NCBI GenBank assembly: GCA_003157315.1 | Contig: PMJE01000415.1 | Location: 8,717 to 14,752, forward strand | Reading direction: 5' to 3' | DNA length: 6,036 bases | Source of the DNA: Myxococcales bacterium | GTDB lineage: Bacteria > Myxococcota > Polyangia > Fen-1088 | In this document: positions 4,294 to 6,036 of the stretch, in pieces | Numbering within the stretch: position 1 is the stretch's first letter | How the letters are laid out: the number at the start of each line of letters is the position of its first letter | Notes under the pieces: generated by a model | The model's input: the letters and a program-made list of their open reading frames with translations, nothing else | Told to the model about the DNA's origin: nothing | The model's database searches: none | Translations under genes and position numbers: made by a program

Positions 4294-6036
4294 GGTCCTC
4301 CTTGTGCGGACGTCCGTGAAGCGGTGCACTGCGAGAAGGCACCGCCCGACAGGGCGTCCAGTTCGGATTCGATCTCGCGCAGGCGCAACTCCCGCCGCAC
4401 GGCAACCGTTCGCTCCCCTGGGCCTGCAGGCAGCCGCTCCAACCCCAGACGCCGCCTCTCGAAGTAGAGCCGGCTCAGAGTGACTTCGATGTCGCGTCTG
4501 ATTTCAGCCATGTGAATCGTCTGTGCTTGGGCAGCGAGTTCGTCACTGCTGAAGACCAGCTTGGCCAGGTCCCAGGTGACTCGTGCCTCGTATCGTACGT
4601 CATCCACGGTGTCCACCCCAAGAGGGGAAGTGAGAGATGTGGAGGTAGAAGGCTGATCTAAGGACTCACTGCGTCCAAGGCGCCGATCAACGCGCAAGCG
4701 AATCTCCGGTAGCCAGGCCGCGTGGCTGGCCCGGTTCACATACGACCGGCCCCTTTCCGGCTCCACCAGGGCCAACTCCACCGCCTTGGTGCGCGCTACC
4801 ACCAGGCAATCCGCCTCGGGATCGGATGGAATGCGCAAGTCGGCCGGCCAGTTCGCGGGTGGGGAAGGGACTTCTTCGTTGTCAGCTACCAGCACGGTGC
4901 GTGCCGGAGGGGCATCGAGCGGGAAACTGGCAAGCGCAACCGTCTGATACTCACGCTGGCCGGCAGCAAGAACCGCCCCGGCACGTACCGTCAGGCGCGG
5001 CAGCCGCGCCGCCCACCAAGGTGCTTCGCGCGGTCCCATAAGACGCGGGCCAGGCTGATCTCCGTCGCTGGAAGCGAGATCGTCAGCCACTGCCTGATCC
5101 GGCGAAGAGCAATAGAGCCCCCTGTCGGTCGCCAACCACAGACAGCGATCCCCTATGGCGGCATCGAGGGCGCGCGCGCCGCGGGGCACGGGCAGCGACG
5201 ACCAGGTGTGACCCTCGTCGTGAGATAGGAGCAGGTCCGGCCCCGCAGCCAGCCACGGACCGACGCCGTCAGCCGGACAGGCCAGGCGCCGCGCGGCAAG
5301 GCGTGCCGAACGCAGTTCAGGCACGCCCTCGGGAGAGAGAACCGCTAGGCCGTCACGCGACAACAGCAACAGGGTCTCGCCGCAGAACTTCGCGTCGGTG
5401 AGGGGTTCGGGCAAGGGGAGGGCGCGGCCAGGCAGCTCGTCGATGCCGTCGCTCCACAACACTTCTGTGCGGTTGGCCCATGCCATGCGCTGGCCGGATA
5501 GGGAGAGCGCCACGTGCTGCACAGACGCGACGGTGTCGAGCACGCGACGAGCGCCATCCAGCTCGGACACCAGCCAGACCTGATTGCCGGAAGCCAGCAG
5601 GAGCCGGCTGTCGGGGCCAGCAGCCAGCGACGACGCCGCCAATTCGCGGCGAGCCACGTGCACGAGCTCGCCTTCGGCTGGCAATAGCCACAGGCCACGT
5701 CCGTTCGCAATCCAGATCGCTTGTCCCGCTGCCGCGATCGCGGGCGCAAGACTCACCCGTGGCGAGGCATGACCCGAATGTCCGCCCCGCATCGCGCGGC
5801 GTTCAGACAGTGTGCTTTCATCGTTCAGTTCATCCTCGACCCAGGCACTGTCCTGCTCGCTCTCATCTATGCCGAGGAAATCGAGCACGTCCTCCTCAGC
5901 GCGGGCGCTCATGCGCGGCTTGTGATGCGCGGGCGGCGCTTCGACGTCCTCCACCCGCCCCAGAGGCGTGCCGTCCTCGCGCAGCAGAATGACCGTTCCG
6001 CCGCGCACCGCCGCCACCCGATCCCCGGCGGCCGCC
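4290..6036 (-). CDS. Beta-propeller protein with helical C-terminal domain, 5' end outside the window
   Basis: The frame is open to the window edge, so the N-terminus is missing; 581 residues are visible (numbered here from the in-frame GTG at 6017, giving 575). The first visible part (about -6 to 25) looks like a propeller blade. An acidic, probably disordered insert follows (about 36-80). Residues 87-305 contain repeated short beta-strand blades such as AIWIANGRGLWLL (100-112) and CLWLATDRGLYC (292-303), plus an Asp-box-like S-H-D-E-G-H-T-W (265-272). More strands run to about 420. The C-terminus differs: WLPEIRLRVDRRL (435-447), a Ser/Thr-rich patch (about 449-465), YEARVTWDLAKLVFSSDEL (476-494), then long charged helices with RLYFERRRL (516-524) and ELDALSGGAF (552-561). 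I associate this end with myxobacterial envelope proteins of unknown function; it also recalls the helices of TolC-like proteins, which is only an impression. Export cannot be judged without the N-terminus. It precedes and overlaps the PilZ gene. Confidence 0.8.
   Translation of the reverse strand, partial: AAAGDRVAAVRGGTVILLREDGTPLGRVEDVEAPPAHHKPRMSARAEEDVLDFLGIDESEQDSAWVEDELNDESTLSERRAMRGGHSGHASPRVSLAPAIAAAGQAIWIANGRGLWLLPAEGELVHVARRELAASSLAAGPDSRLLLASGNQVWLVSELDGARRVLDTVASVQHVALSLSGQRMAWANRTEVLWSDGIDELPGRALPLPEPLTDAKFCGETLLLLSRDGLAVLSPEGVPELRSARLAARRLACPADGVGPWLAAGPDLLLSHDEGHTWSSLPVPRGARALDAAIGDRCLWLATDRGLYCSSPDQAVADDLASSDGDQPGPRLMGPREAPWWAARLPRLTVRAGAVLAAGQREYQTVALASFPLDAPPARTVLVADNEEVPSPPANWPADLRIPSDPEADCLVVARTKAVELALVEPERGRSYVNRASHAAWLPEIRLRVDRRLGRSESLDQPSTSTSLTSPLGVDTVDDVRYEARVTWDLAKLVFSSDELAAQAQTIHMAEIRRDIEVTLSRLYFERRRLGLERLPAGPGERTVAVRRELRLREIESELDALSGGAFSQCTASRTSAQGGP
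4297..4303 (-). promoter_or_regulatory. AAGGAGG ribosome binding site of the PilZ gene
   Basis: AAGGAGG on the minus strand lies 3 nt before the ATG at 4293, inside the last codons of the propeller gene. The spacing is short but the match to the 16S anti-Shine-Dalgarno is perfect. Together with the ATGA stop/start overlap (4293-4290) it fixes the start and indicates coupled translation. Confidence 0.8.

Noticed and set aside
3928..4467. Plus-strand open frames of 167-179 codons opposite the PilZ gene and the end of the propeller gene.
   Set aside because: They overlap two genes with clear domain evidence, have Arg/Ser-rich shadow composition and no recognisable motif.
5198..5224. Sialidase or other glycoside hydrolase identity for the propeller protein, suggested by the Asp-box.
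   Set aside because: A single Asp-box-like motif (S-H-D-E-G-H-T-W) occurs in many non-enzymatic propellers, and no sialidase catalytic residues or RIP motif were seen.

Overview
The window looks like chromosomal DNA from a high-GC Gram-negative bacterium, most likely a myxobacterium or another Myxococcota/Deltaproteobacteria member. This is inferred from the GC-rich codon use, a secreted protein with two glycine-rich membrane spans and a 'GIP' motif, and a large beta-propeller protein whose helical C-terminus ('VTWDL..LVFS..EL', 'RLYFERRRL', 'ELDALSGGAF') matches a type I associate with myxobacterial envelope proteins. No rRNA, tRNA, CRISPR array or insertion sequence was recognised.

Layout. 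Positions 1-253 show no convincing gene. Positions 254-982 (+) encode a secreted or membrane-anchored protein of unknown function. It converges on an SLT-type lytic transglycosylase-like protein (996-1898, -), and the two stop codons lie in the two arms of one small hairpin. The transglycosylase appears to start at a TTG codon, with a Shine-Dalgarno sequence in front and a signal peptide behind. A divergent intergenic region (1899-2107) follows, and then a COG2509-type FAD-dependent dehydrogenase (2108-3664, +).

Immediately after the dehydrogenase stop, in the same reading frame, lies a 30-codon fragment that closely resembles the conserved C-terminus of Cys/Met-metabolism PLP enzymes (cystathionine gamma-synthase/lyase, O-acetylhomoserine sulfhydrylase). 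The rest of that enzyme is absent, so this reads as a gene remnant and marks a rearrangement junction.

The right third is a minus-strand operon: a beta-propeller/helical protein that runs off the right edge (4290 to >6036), overlapping by 4 nt (ATGA) a PilZ-domain, putative c-di-GMP-binding protein (3847-4293).

Functional picture. The secreted protein, transglycosylase and propeller protein all point to the cell envelope. The translationally coupled PilZ protein suggests c-di-GMP control of the propeller protein or its partners. The dehydrogenase and the PLP-enzyme remnant appear unrelated to these. The best candidate for something undescribed is the propeller-PilZ pair, followed by the PLP-enzyme remnant.
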